64,000 bases of DNA from contig JAWWNJ010000240.1 in NCBI GenBank assembly GCA_037176885.1, positions 124,001 to 188,000 on the forward strand, given 5' to 3'. The notes below the pieces were generated by a model. That model did not search any database and was not told the origin of the DNA. It saw only the letters and a program-made list of their open reading frames with translations. The translations under genes were made by a program, and so were the position numbers. This DNA comes from Favolaschia claudopus (lineage: Eukaryota > Basidiomycota > Agaricomycetes > Agaricales > Mycenaceae). Below, piece after piece: positions 33,227 to 43,989 of the stretch. Numbering within the stretch: the first letter of the stretch is position 1; every line of letters begins with the position of its first letter.

Positions 33227-34135
33227 ATGTCGGAAAGCTCGCAACCTCCTGAAGAAACTTCTGGGGACCCACATCCGGGCTCTTACTCGGATCTGGCCTC
33301 TCCTAGCACCCCAATTTCTGTACATCCTCGTACCATTCAATACAATCCTCCGTTACCTTTCTGCTACCCTTATGTCCCTCAAACACCTGCAACACCGGGA
33401 ACACCTTTCATATATGGCCAGCATCTGTATCCCAATGGGCATCTGAGTCCTCTTCCCTACATCACACCGCAAGCTAGCTCTGCGGCATCCAATGAAGCTA
33501 CACCTGAGGACACCCTGGTCACAGATTTGGTTGTCGCGTTTGCGGGCGAATTCTTCGATGGTATCATTCCAGGGACGCGTTCAAAACGTCAGAAACGCGA
33601 TTTTAAGTGGCCCGTTGCCGATATAACCAGTGAGGACCGTCTTCTGGTGGTTATCCGCGCGATTCGCAAAGCCGGCTTTCCGACAATTGGCAGTTTTTTG
33701 GCTGGTCTCTTTGAGCGAAAGTATAATAGGCACAGTAGTGTCTATCAGTCCATCGCTTCATTTCTACATGCTGTAGAAGGGAACACCGCTCACCATCCTG
33801 TTGCGATTGTGGATCTCATCTTCCGCCACGTTAATTCTCAGCGCTGGGTGAATAGAATCGCAGAAGAACCCTCATTCACACTACCCCGCTACGCCTCATC
33901 GACGGATACTCAGCGTATGAGGGCGGCAAAAGCGGACGAGTTGAGCAGCTGCTGCATGCGCTTCCCTCGGACCATCTGGGGAGTCATTATCGCGACGCGT
34001 ACATCTGTTTCAGAGTTTAATTCACGCCACAAGTCGCGTTTGATGAGGGCAGCTTCTCGGACTGTGTCCTCATTGATTGCCAAAGTGCGTAGCCCTCGAT
34101 CCGACGCCACTTCGCTCTATAAAAGTCACAAATGA
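33227..34135 (+). pseudogene. DUF6589-like protein, N-terminal part
   Basis: The frame starts at ATG 33227 (MSESSQPPEET) and runs 302 codons. A Pro/Ser/Tyr-rich disordered leader is followed (residues about 95-235) by the helical region common to repeat-associated agaricomycete DUF6589 proteins: RLLVVIRAIRKAGFPTIG, SFLAGLF, SIASFLHAVEG, IVDLIFRHVNSQRW. The large C-terminal body of the family is missing; after about 33,920 the frame loses resemblance and soon meets an oppositely oriented helicase piece. Truncated and probably inactive. The family's biochemical role is unknown to me. Confidence 0.5.
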
Positions 34136-34173
34136 GTAGGGAGCATTAATAGAACCGTAGCATCGACTCGCAC

Positions 34174-34461
34174 CTGCTGTTCCACGAGCACTTTAGTGGG
34201 TACGATGATTAAACAGATCCCTTTTTCTCCTCGAGCATCTGCGGCAATGGCTCCAGCTTGCAAGACCATAGTTTTGCCTTGTGCAGTTGCACACACACAG
34301 AAGACATCTTTTCCCTCAATGGCGTGCATCCCAAGGTCGAGTTGGAATGGCCGTAGCTCCGCTACTTTGCATCGGCGCCGGAGAAGAGCATCTAGCCATT
34401 GGCGGGAATTGACGACTAAAGAGGGGTCTGAGAGCGCGTTAGACGCGTCGATTTCGTTCAT
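34174..34461 (-). pseudogene. RecQ/DEAD-like helicase, N-terminal exon
   Basis: From ATG at 34461 the 96-residue exon holds ELRPFQLDLGMHAIEGKDVF (Q-motif region of RecQ-type helicases), CATAQGKT (Walker A, ATP-binding Lys) and GICLIIVPTKVLVEQQ (motif Ia). It ends at a good donor (34173, GTGCGA). No later exon exists: the DUF6589-like fragment ends head-on at 34135. The DEAH box and second lobe are therefore absent. Helicases of this type are repeated in agaricomycete genomes and often lie near DUF6589 and exonuclease genes. Confidence 0.55.
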
Positions 34462-34640
34462 ATATCGATGTAGTTGATTATAGCATGGGTTATTATACGC
34501 GAAGTGCAAGCAAAGGAGGAGGAGCGCGTCGCTTTGGAAAGCGACCGAAAAGAGAAAGACAGGCAAGCGACGGCCATCAGCAGCCGTATCACTCCCATCA
34601 CTCTCACGGACGCTTCACTGACCTACCCCCCATCAAATCC

Positions 34641-34712
34641 CAGACTTTATATAGGTCCTTGAGAACGACTGTCTTCTCATCGCCCGGTATAAAGTCTGGT
34701 TTACGAGACTAG
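34641..34712. repeat. TATA-hairpin repeat, copy H3
   Basis: CAGACTTTATATAGG opens and GGTATAAAGTCTG closes an inverted repeat, followed by a small AGTCT/AGACT hairpin and TAG. Confidence 0.55.
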
Positions 34713-34989
34713 CCTTTATGAATCTACCAAGCTGTTACATAAGCTCCAAAACGGGTAATTCCCATCAAAAACTGAGAAATTTGTTCAAGTTTTGCCGTGA
34801 TTTGGACTGTACCAGCACACTTCCGGGACACTTTGGTGCTCATATCCCAGGGCCACACATTTTTGCCTCCCCGGTATGTCCTACCTACAGCACTCAATTC
34901 CGGGTTCCAATCGCAGTTGGACTACTGCTTGAAAGATCTGGGGTTGAAATAAACTATAGACGTATTCAACCTAGTCTCTTGTAAACAGA

Positions 34990-35520
34990 CGCTACAATAC
35001 ATAGGTCCTCGGTGTATTGTACTATTTGTAGTCTGTCAACTTGTTGGCGTCAGCGATTGGAGGTGACCGTAATGCCGTAATGATTTGAATCAATTTGAAT
35101 CAGTCGCGTCGTTTTGCATTCTGCTACGTGTTCTTGGTTATTCTGCTCTGTGTAGTAAGTACCTTTAACGACTCAATCTGATAATATTACTCACTTGAAT
35201 CGAAAGAAATGGGCCAAAATTGAGGGAGATTGGAATTTGGTGAGTTGGCCGCCGGCAACCAGCGGAATCATCAATTCCTCTTGCTGCGAGTGAAATAACT
35301 TATTTCAACTTCAAACATCTGTTCAGCAATGTTAATCCGAGCACCTACCTCAAAACTGAAGCGCTAGAACATGAGCGCTGTTGTGGTATAAGGCGAATAG
35401 CGTGTGGGAAATATTTCTAAATCCGTACATTACGGCATTATCCCCACCTCCGTGCATCACCCCCGTGGCAAAATACAGACTATATTCAACCAGGATATTG
35501 AAAAGTTCACGGTATGCATT
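34990..35520. other. No recognisable gene
   Basis: AT-rich, short frames only, no terminal repeats detected. Confidence 0.4.
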
Positions 35521-35567
35521 CCAAGCACTGAAGCAAGCTTACCCTCCTATGTGGACCATTGTCCACA

Positions 35568-35804
35568 TACCCAACATGTTACTGGCCCAGCCGCTTTGAA
35601 CTTGGTGACGGGTGACACCGAGATTTTTGGTCCAAAAAGGGCAAGAAAATCGAAAAAATCTCCGGCCGGCATGTGCCGAGCAATGCCGGCCCAGCATATA
35701 TGGTAATTTTGATGTGATTGACGTGTTGTGAACAACTTGTCCAGTGAACAATTTGGGTGACGGGTGACACCCAGTGAACAACCGGTCGAATTAGTACCGC
35801 TGTA
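35568..35804. repeat. MITE family C, copy with one intact end
   Basis: Right end ACCGGTCGAATTAGTACCG matches the family; the left end is degenerate. The interior has GGTGACGGGTGACACC and GGCCGGCATGTGCCG palindromes as in the copy at 18587. Confidence 0.65.
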
Positions 35805-36134
35805 GAGAGAAGGCACAGCCGGTATGACCGTGCCGCGGTTATGAAAACTGACGTGACAGTATCAATCACCAAATTGGGACTGCGACTTGTCACACCTGGC
35901 CCTAATATGTTTTATCCTACTTTATGTTTGGTATGCCTTTGGCAAGTTAAATTGGTATGGTTTCCCACTCGCAATGTTCTCCCTCTTTCACCACTCCTGA
36001 TATATCCCTGCTTGGAAGCGAGATTTTTGGCAACGCTGGCTTCAAATGACGGTGTAGCAATAACTCCCCGCCTAGAGCAGTACGAGTGAGGCTTCGTATC
36101 AAAATGAACCCAGAAGATGCGTACTAGTACTTAC

Positions 36135-36724
36135 CCGTCTCGAGTATTAAGGACAGAACGAGGCCCACACAAAGAATAGCTTGCTCGGGGCCCGCATAAA
36201 GTGACGATTTCGTGTATAATTCGACGAGAAGGAAAAGACCTGTCGCAATACTGAGACCGATGTGGACCACATTCACAAAATATAGGCCCTGTATGGGCCG
36301 ATTCTTCGTTAATTTACGCAGCCTAGAAAGAAATTATGAGCAACAGATCAAATCAGAAGGTATGCGCAAGCACAGAATTGGTATTGCGACGCAAATGCAG
36401 GTAGAGGAGAATACCGCCAAAATTAGGGCGACTGTGAGAGCTGCAGACAGAGAGTCGCCTGTGTAGATATTCATGTGCGGGCTTCATGAGACAGGTAACA
36501 ATGAACATACGGAATCGACCTGCAAACATTATAGATACAATGACCAGCAATGTATTGGATAGGAGACACAGGACATAGATGATTACGGTGGGGGTAGAAC
36601 TCTTCATTTTTCTGGGAAAGGGAAAAATACCTTGGAAGTAACAGAGGAGTATTTCATTTAATTCAAAGTATATCGGACCCGGAGTGCCGAACTCATCGTA
36701 TGTTTGTCTATCATAGGGCCACCA
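36135..36724 (-). CDS. Multi-pass membrane protein, partial gene
   Basis: Three exons join in phase on the minus strand: 36724-36520, 36458-36374 and 36322-36135, with 49-61 nt GT-AG introns. The peptide has at least four hydrophobic segments: IIYVLCLLSNTLLVIVSIMF, ALTVALILAVFSSTCICVA, LYFVNVVHIGLSIATGLFLL and QAILCVGLVLSLIL. Between them lie short polar loops (LRKLTKNRPIQ). This resembles the serpentine hypothetical membrane proteins that are numerous in agaricomycetes, with no enzyme motif. A donor follows at 36134, so a last exon should lie below; an acceptor precedes the first, so earlier exons should lie above 36,786. Neither could be fixed. Intact splice phases argue it was recently a real gene. 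Confidence 0.5.
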
Positions 36725-36927
36725 CTGTGCAAAAAAGAGAGTCAGATCTTGGCCGAGAAAAATGCATATGGGACGCATGCTCACCTAGAGTTCGAGCGTC
36801 GGGAGGAAAAGTGCAGTGGACCGAAAGTGGACACTCACCAAAATGGACTTTGCCTTCGAGAAGCTAACTACATTGTGAGTGGGATGGCGTGCGTAGTCGG
36901 CCAGCTCACTCACCTCGGATGTTCGAG

Positions 36928-37950
36928 TTATATGCCCGCATAAGACACGGTCGGCGGCGGCCGCCGTCGGTTTTCGAAGTCCCCTGGTACATAAACTTTT
37001 TTTCTTTTGTCGACAAAGTTTCTCATTCCAACCAGCGAGTCTGGAAAAAAGTGGAGGTCGTCCTTCTTGCTCTCGCCCGCCTTCTTCTCGTATCGCTCTT
37101 TGCCTAGTGCGCGCCATATTTCCCAAGAATTTCTTATACCCCATCGGTTGTCCCACTCCACCTTGCTGAATTCCCCAGTACTGTCAAAGTATTCCCCGTT
37201 CCGACGCTCGGCTGAAATATCATTCTCACACCACGGAATTGCCTCGACGATCTTCCGAAAAGAACGTAACTGCTCGGGCAACACTGAATCTGGTTGCTCG
37301 GATTGGCGTTTGCGTTTCCTGCTGGAAGAGGCTGGAACTGTAAAAAAGTTAAAGAACATATCCTTATCCCCCGAAAAGTCTTGTGCAAGCACACGGTATA
37401 TGCGCTTTCGTTTTGACACGAGATTGGAATATTTTGACCAGGAAGAATGGGCGGTACCGCGCCGTCGCGGCTCGGAAGGGCCCTAACGATCCCGTATTGC
37501 TTGCACTTCCCCCGACTCAATCTGCTCGATGATCTGGCGGAGCCCCACACATCTCTCAAGCCCGGCTATCACAGTCGCCATGTCGTCCAAGATACCTGCT
37601 TCGCGTTGAGCCGTGGTATTCTTCTCCAAAGAAGCAGTACATGAGGATACGGAAATGGATTGTGTGGGGTTTGTTGAATGGATTTCAGGTTGGGGGGTCA
37701 TGTTGTGTGGGCTAGGAATCGTAGAAGTACGAAGAGCCGGAACCGAGTGATTTGCGAAGCAGCCCGGATTGGCGGAATTGTGTTGCAACTGATTTAACTG
37801 AATATCGATCAATAAACAAAAATGCCTTCCTCCAAGAGTGTGAGACTTACTGAGAGCGTGGGTGGTGCGTGCGCGACTGTTACCTGATTCTTCGGCTGTT
37901 TCTGGTCCACGGATAAGCTTGATTCTACTACATGCTTCGAAGCTGTTCAA
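36928..37950 (-). pseudogene. Decayed gene of unknown function with one in-frame TAG
   Basis: One reading frame runs from about 37,950 to 36,928 with a single TAG at 37485-37483. The upstream half ends LRQIIEQIESGEVQAIRDR; the downstream half includes SKRKRIYRVLAQDFSGD, a nuclear-localisation-like SSSRKRKR, and SKVEWDNRWGIRNSWEIW. Both halves have protein-like composition, so the stop is probably a point mutation or is removed by an unrecognised intron. No ATG opens either half. No domain recognised. Confidence 0.4.
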
Positions 37951-38625
37951 GTTTTAATTTATATCTAATCATAAACAATAAAGACCATCAGATTCACTCA
38001 CTGTCGAGAACAGGTTCTAGCAGTTTGAATGACCTTTCGGCCTTTATGGCTCAACACCGAGAGCCACCAAATCGGCCCATTGCCGGTCGCGTATCGATTC
38101 GTCGACAGTCGGACCATTTATTGCTTCAGCACGCGGGTTGATGGTAAGATCAAGGCCGTAATAAGCAAGATTCGAGCGCAAGGTCTCCACAGTGCCGTTG
38201 ACATCGAGAACTAGACTCGAACCAGTCGTTATTTTTCTAACTTGACGGGGGTCGAATATGATGTATGTGGACAATGGTCCACATAGGAGGGGAAGCTTGT
38301 TTCAGTCCGTACATGCAATTTACTGAATGACATACTACATAGTACACTGCGGCCCCCTCGTCGATCTATTCTAAGTACTCATGCAACTGCTGAAAAGCTC
38401 AGGAAATTGAAATTCAGTAAGAATATCCTGTATATTGAATGCCACTTGTGCAATATAGCAGAGGTCAGGATTCTCAGGATGTGCCTCTCTAGCAACTGGT
38501 CTTCTTTTCGAGCTTGAGCATTGGGTTGAGCATTTCCCTGTTTTTGTACTATATTAGTATATTTTGCGCTGGCTGTACAGGATTATGCTGCACCGGAGGT
38601 GGCTCTGAACCTTGAGGTCTACATG

Positions 38626-39868
38626 TGTCGGAAAAATGGCGGATTGCTTCGAAGGGCTTCCAACTGATTAGGACCTTCCTAAGCCTTAGGATGGCTTAGA
38701 ACTGCTGGCGGGGTGGGTTATAATCCACCCTAAGCTGGTTCGAAGCCCTTATGAACCAAGCAGTGTCTTAAGGATATTAGAGGTGTCAGGGCAATTTTAA
38801 ACGAGTCAATAACACTGTGAAAACATCAGTACATGCTCGCATCCGTGTAAATTCATGGATTGTGACATAAAATTGCCTCGCCGTGCTTGGCAGAAAACCG
38901 TGAAAACGTCTAAGTCCGTATGCCGAGATGCCGAGCAATGACGACAGTGCTCCACATCCGCAGCACGCACGACGCGGACGCCTCCGTCGTCTCTTGTCTC
39001 CTCCCACCACCACCACCACCACCTCGACAATGCATCTTGTCATCGCCGTCGCCCTCACTGTCCCCGTCGCCGCCGCCGCCGTTGCTCCCCCCCTCTCCTG
39101 CGAAACACCCCTACCGATTCTTGAATACTGCGACTGACGTTTCAGTGGCGACGACAACGACAACGGCTGCATTGGCTAGGCACCGAGGAGCATTTCGGGC
39201 AAGCTGGATGCGAGGCCTGGGCTGGATCTTAGGAACGGCGGTACGTCAACAGCATGGATCGACTTCAAACTGGCACTGACCACTGTCGTGAGCTAGGAGC
39301 AATTCGTATGGGAAAATGAGCGAGAATACGATGAAAGGTGCGTCGATTATGACTACGCAGCCTCTTCCCGGTTGATCACAATTACGACATCTTGACCATT
39401 CTCAGCGTCAACCGGCGCCGCAAGCGTAGCCATTTCAAGCGGGGTCGTCCCAGACGAGCTCGTCTCGAGCCGGATTTTATCCTTGACCACTCGCCGCATA
39501 CTCTCGTAGTTCCCCTCCCCCGTCGTGGTCGTCAGCGGCCAGCGGGAAGTAGTATTGTGTCATTATTCTCCAATTTTGAAATAAAATTGTTTCGTCTATG
39601 TCTCCTTACGTGTGATGTACTTAGTACTGGTATAGATACAGGATGGCTATTGAGTATGCCGGGGGATTCTGGTCGATTTTAGCGGATTCTAAGGTGCTGG
39701 AAGGCTCCAATCGCGTAATGGATTAGAGTGGCTTAGAGGTCACCCGAGTGTCTTAGAGACCATCATGAGGGTTTAACTGTACATTATAAGAGACCCCGAG
39801 GCTTGGGGCCTTCGAACACCTTCTAACTACTTCCACGCCGCTCTAAGCAATCCAGGATTTTTCCGACA
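38626..39868. mobile_element. 1.24-kb TIR element with GGCTTAGA subterminal motifs
   Basis: Inverted ends begin TGTCGGAAAAAT and continue GGATTGCTT. Many CTTAGA/TCTAAG motifs lie inside both ends. Interior frames are low-complexity; a CCA microsatellite (39004-39023) is included. No transposase seen; target duplication not resolved. Confidence 0.6.
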
Positions 39869-39869
39869 T

Positions 39870-42840
39870 GTTGGTGACGGAGGTGAACTTTGCATATCCT
39901 GGTCTTCATTCTGTCCTGCTAAAATACCAGCATTCCCAGCTATTCCCAGTGTTCTGCATCTCAGCAATTCGGCCAGCTGTGCGAGGTGTAAGTTGAAGTT
40001 GCTGGCCATTCCAGTTAACCTGAACAAAATTTGGTTGCTGTCAAGGGGTGGCGGTAACAAAAGTTCTTGACCAGGACTACCCAAAACCTTCCTGTCAAGA
40101 CCCCGGAAACCAGACCCACCACCACCAGTCGGCAATCAGCTGATGCTTGCTTAAACGGGTAATCCTTCCGAATACTAGAGCAGAAAGTGGGCAAGTTGAG
40201 CAGCCAGCGACAGTGTATCAGCTATGATTAAGTACATAACACTCTGGAAACCATACATTGAGGTCTATGAGGCCTAAAATGCAGTTTGCGTCGTAAATTT
40301 AAAGCAGAGTTGCACCAAACATAGGCCAGTTGCGGACATTTGCCAGAGATTGAGAAACTTACACTTAGTTCCAAGGTAGCTATAGTATGATAGTTTGACT
40401 TATTCTGGCTCATTTGTGGATGTTCTGGTGCTCTGAACGCGAGTAAAGAAGGCGAGAGACGAAAGTGCGAGCGCGTTCTTATGTCATAGTGCTGTCAAAG
40501 TGCTGTTGCCATCAAACGCTGTCAACCTTTCAGCGACTTTCTTCGAGTGAATACGGGAGGATATCGGGCCCATTAAAATCATGTAAATACATATTCTGAC
40601 GCAGTAGGACACCTCAGACCCGATGGTGTGCTTTATACCAGTGAAACCAGTAGATATGAACGAGATATTCAAGAACTTCGTGAAAATGACCGCCAAAACC
40701 TCTTTTTGCGGACCCCGGATACTAGATCAACTACTACCAGGGGGTAGTCATGGTCCATCAATCCAGTTTCCGCCACCCCTTGGTTGCTGTACAGGCAATC
40801 TCCGGTGTACAGGGCTATCCGGAATGCGATTGACACGCTCTTGCCCCTGAGCTGCATTTCATATGCGCTGTGGAGTATTTGGAGGCGTAGACCTATTTAA
40901 TTTAATTTTGCTTGATGGAAAGCATTGACTGATTGATCTGGCTCATACATTCAGTAACAGAAGATAATGTGGAGGATTAAGCTGATGTTGAGTGCTAATG
41001 CTAAGCGCTATAAAAAAAACAGCTGCAACAAGCCACTAAGCAAATGGCTAGAAGTGTAAGAAATACCAAAATACACGTCATAGAGGAGAGAAAGAAAAGA
41101 GGGAGCACATCCATTGAGCAACTACACATACTATATAGGTAGGACATATCTATCCATGAGGTTGAAGCGTCAATTCTGTTTCGGCGCGCGTTCCGAGGTC
41201 ACGTGACATTGACAGTTGCATGACTGACTGCCGGCCGTTCCCGAAGTCCAAGGCGACCAGGACTCCAGGACGTGCTTACAAAGCATTTGGACGGAGATTT
41301 GTAAGCATCTGCATTCCGGAGCCCTATACCGATGAATGGGGAAGCAAGCTTCCCCATCAACGGAGCGGTCAAATAACGACTGGAACTCCGGTGTGATTCA
41401 TCAAACGACTGTCTTTGATTACTCTCCCCTGGGACTGGCTCGAGTCTAATCGAGAACCTTCTTCTCCGCAGATTCGTTGGTTTTGATGATCCACTCCGCA
41501 CCCTTGTACGGTTGGCGGGAAGGCCGCGGTTGGTTTCGACTTCTGATTTCTGTCATCGGCCATTTCGGGAAGTTGTCCGAGCACATCCTTGCATACAAAA
41601 CCAAGCACCACTTTGCCATAGGGCTAGTGGGGGTCGATCTGAATACATAAATGTGACACTAAGATACTCAGAAAATGAATTTATTATGTTAATAGAGTTC
41701 GGAACGCTTGGAGGATGGTTTCTTCCTAAATAAGGCAATGCCGGTTATAGCGGAGACCTGGCCACGCGATCACATGACCCATTATTATTTTCTTTTGCGC
41801 CGCGTTATGCGTGAGGGAAGCCAGTCTGACTTCATATTGCAGCAGTTAACAGACTGGGGTAGATATAGGCGCCTTGTGCCGCATTTACAGCGAAAAACAG
41901 CGAGGTTCTGCTTGGTAATTTAAGTATGGACTGTCAGAGATAATGCTACTTACTCAAACAGAAATCGCCTTGTACAAGCCTCGAGTTTCAACCTGCTCAC
42001 GAATCCGAGGCGCCATAGCATTGAATATAGCCCATCCAGACAATGCTTCAATTGTCGGAGAGCCCAAATGTAAGGGGTCGTTTACCTATTTTAGTTGCTC
42101 TTTAGCTACAAGTCACATGTACTCGTATCACATGATCACTATCATCTTTCCCACCTACAATCATCACCTTCAACGGTCTCTCCAGAGCCTACGGGCTGCT
42201 GATAGAGGCATTGGTGCTCTGATTCACTTATATCTGCCTTGCCTGGGCCTATCATTGAGGCACTAGGCACTAGGCAGCCCTTTGGTTATATTCAAGCTTA
42301 TCTGATCCTCATATTGGACCTCCTTGACTCTCTGCTCTGTCCCCTCGAAATATTCGGAGGATTTAGGAAGTCTGCTGTATAGGAGCCCGGAATATTCCTG
42401 CTCTTAGCAGCCTTCCCTGAGCTTTGACCGTCATTCTTAGGGTCTTACCACAATATAAGACTCTCTCATCCCGCCAGGACTTGTGTACGACAGCAACCCA
42501 TCTGTGAGGCCTCCTAGAGCCTGACACCAAATGGATATAAACTTCGAATGCAAGGGCTGCAAACTCATCAGGCACCCAGTGTTTCAAGGCCGTAATCTTG
42601 AGGACTTCCTTTACGTTCTAGCGGGCAGCTGTGAGCGGCTAGTTCGCCAATGTCTTGCTGGTTTCCTAAAATTTTTTCGGCAGCTTCGGAAAGGAACCCG
42701 CGGACCAAGCAATCCAGCAAGGGTTAGCCACGGATATGTAAACTTCGATCCCGCCGATCCGTCGGCGCTGATGGCCGCTGCGTCTGCGGGAGGTATGACG
42801 GAGGTGTTCTCAAGGGGGTCCAAAGATAAGAATTGATAAC
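39870..42840. other. Gene-poor stretch
   Basis: Three kilobases with only short frames lacking domain-like sequence or splice patterns. I see no clear TIR or LTR pair. Probably old, eroded repeats. Confidence 0.4.
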
Positions 42841-42853
42841 ATCAGGTGAGGGA

Positions 42854-42867
42854 GGGGGGGGGGGGGG
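42854..42867. repeat. Poly-G tract, 14 bases
   Basis: Fourteen uninterrupted G residues preceded by GAGGGA. Confidence 0.9.
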
Positions 42868-43472
42868 TCAGCCAGAGGTCGAGAAAAATTTTTGGTAGGT
42901 CAAAAATTTTCGGGCTGGAAACCAGGCAGAGGAGGAGTCTCGACGGCTCTATCATAAGTAATGATCCTGTTATGTGTTCTTGAGCTATTTTCCACCACGG
43001 GTCTTGTCTGAGAACGAGGTTGCAAGAAATTTCGGCGATTTCCATCCCTGCCGGCGAATTTGAAGATGTTTATGATCAGGTATGTATCAATCATCGTATA
43101 AGCTTCTTGCTCTCACCCACAACCTCTCCCACCCACGCAACGCCTCGACGGTGTTGACGGCGTGCCAGCGAAAGTAGCCTTCAACATTGGGAGCTTGTTG
43201 GGAGCTCGCCTAATGGTTCTCCTGCCTCTATGAGCGTCGCAGGCGCTATCTCTTGTCTGGCAGATTCTCAGTTCAATCATATTTCTTGGCTACATCGATA
43301 CCGTCGCAGGAGAAGAATATGGCACAACATCATCCGATGGAACTCGTGGCCTCACAGTTGAGCAGGAAATGCGATAATTCTTCAACTGGACAAATATTAG
43401 CCTGTATTCCTGATGTAGAAAAACTGGCGTCTTTGTATTGGTTTCGCCGGGATAACGAGCAACTTTGTCTCA

Positions 43473-43589
43473 TACAGTGCAGCCAAAAGCAGTGAGAAAC
43501 ATGGCGATTCCGGTTTTTTTCTGTGCGGTAGAGCGGATTTGATGGAAATTTCCTTATTTGGTAAGTAAATTGATTTTGCCGCAACTGTA
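43473..43589. repeat. MITE family A, short 117-bp copy
   Basis: Right end GATTTTGCCGCAACTGTA is perfect; left end TACAGTGCAGCCAAAA is degenerate. The right half is the inverse of the MITE part of the chimeric frame at 17055 (CCAAATAAGGAAATTT, CATCAAATCCGCTCTACC). Confidence 0.7.
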
Positions 43590-43654
43590 TATAGCATGAA
43601 CTTGAGAGGCTTGAGTAGTACCTGTTGTGAATCTAGTAGTATATACATCAAAAT

Positions 43655-43726
43655 CAGACTCTATATAAAAAGATATACTTATCGACTATCATATATCTCA
43701 TAGAGTCTGACTGCGGGAGACTAAGG
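43655..43726. repeat. TATA-hairpin repeat, copy H2
   Basis: CAGACTCTATATAAAA ... TAGAGTCTGACTGCGGG then AGACTAAGG. The GCGGGAGACT-AAGG tail is nearly identical to the leader hairpin end of the Copia element at 54,953-54,965. Confidence 0.6.
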
Positions 43727-43829
43727 CCAAGGACCTGCCGGGAGCGTTGGGATCGCCAAAATTTACCACTTGGCGATGATTCTACAGCGCTAGTGTACGG
43801 CATCGGCAAGACATCGGCCGAGCCTCGGC

Positions 43830-43975
43830 ATTGATAGCCGAAGACCCGTCAGCACCCGCGGGTTCCGCCGCACGGGTCCCGGTATTGCGCGGGTCGCAGA
43901 AAATGCAACCCGTACCCGGACCCGGCTGACCCTCGGGTATGTGGACCCGCGACCCGTGTTAAACCCTAGTCGAGA
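43830..43975. repeat. Degenerate ACCCG/CGGGT-rich repeat
   Basis: More than ten ACCCG or CGGGT pentamers in both orientations, ending in GTTAAACCCTAG. Such arrays are typical of low-complexity hAT-like MITE interiors; no ends were resolved. Confidence 0.6.
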
Positions 43976-43989
43976 CATAGAAATCAAGA

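Larger units (their letters stand above)
35527..38306. mobile_element. 2.78-kb segment bounded by 44-bp inverted repeats
   Basis: The arms at 35527-35570 and 38263-38306 are inverted copies with two mismatches. Each contains a 9-bp-arm palindrome TATGTGGAC...GTCCACATA. Inside lie a family C MITE, exons of a membrane protein and a decayed gene, all coding sequence on the minus strand. No target duplication or transposase was found, so it may be a gene-carrying TIR element or two independent inverted repeat copies. Confidence 0.45.

Noticed and set aside
38044..38274. 76-codon minus-strand frame within the 2.8-kb inverted-repeat segment
   Set aside because: No ATG start, no domain and its first residues come from the repeat arm; not enough to call a gene.
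43790..43987. 65-codon minus-strand frame rich in Arg/Val/Gly
   Set aside because: It is a translation of the ACCCG/CGGGT low-complexity repeat; no independent sign of coding.
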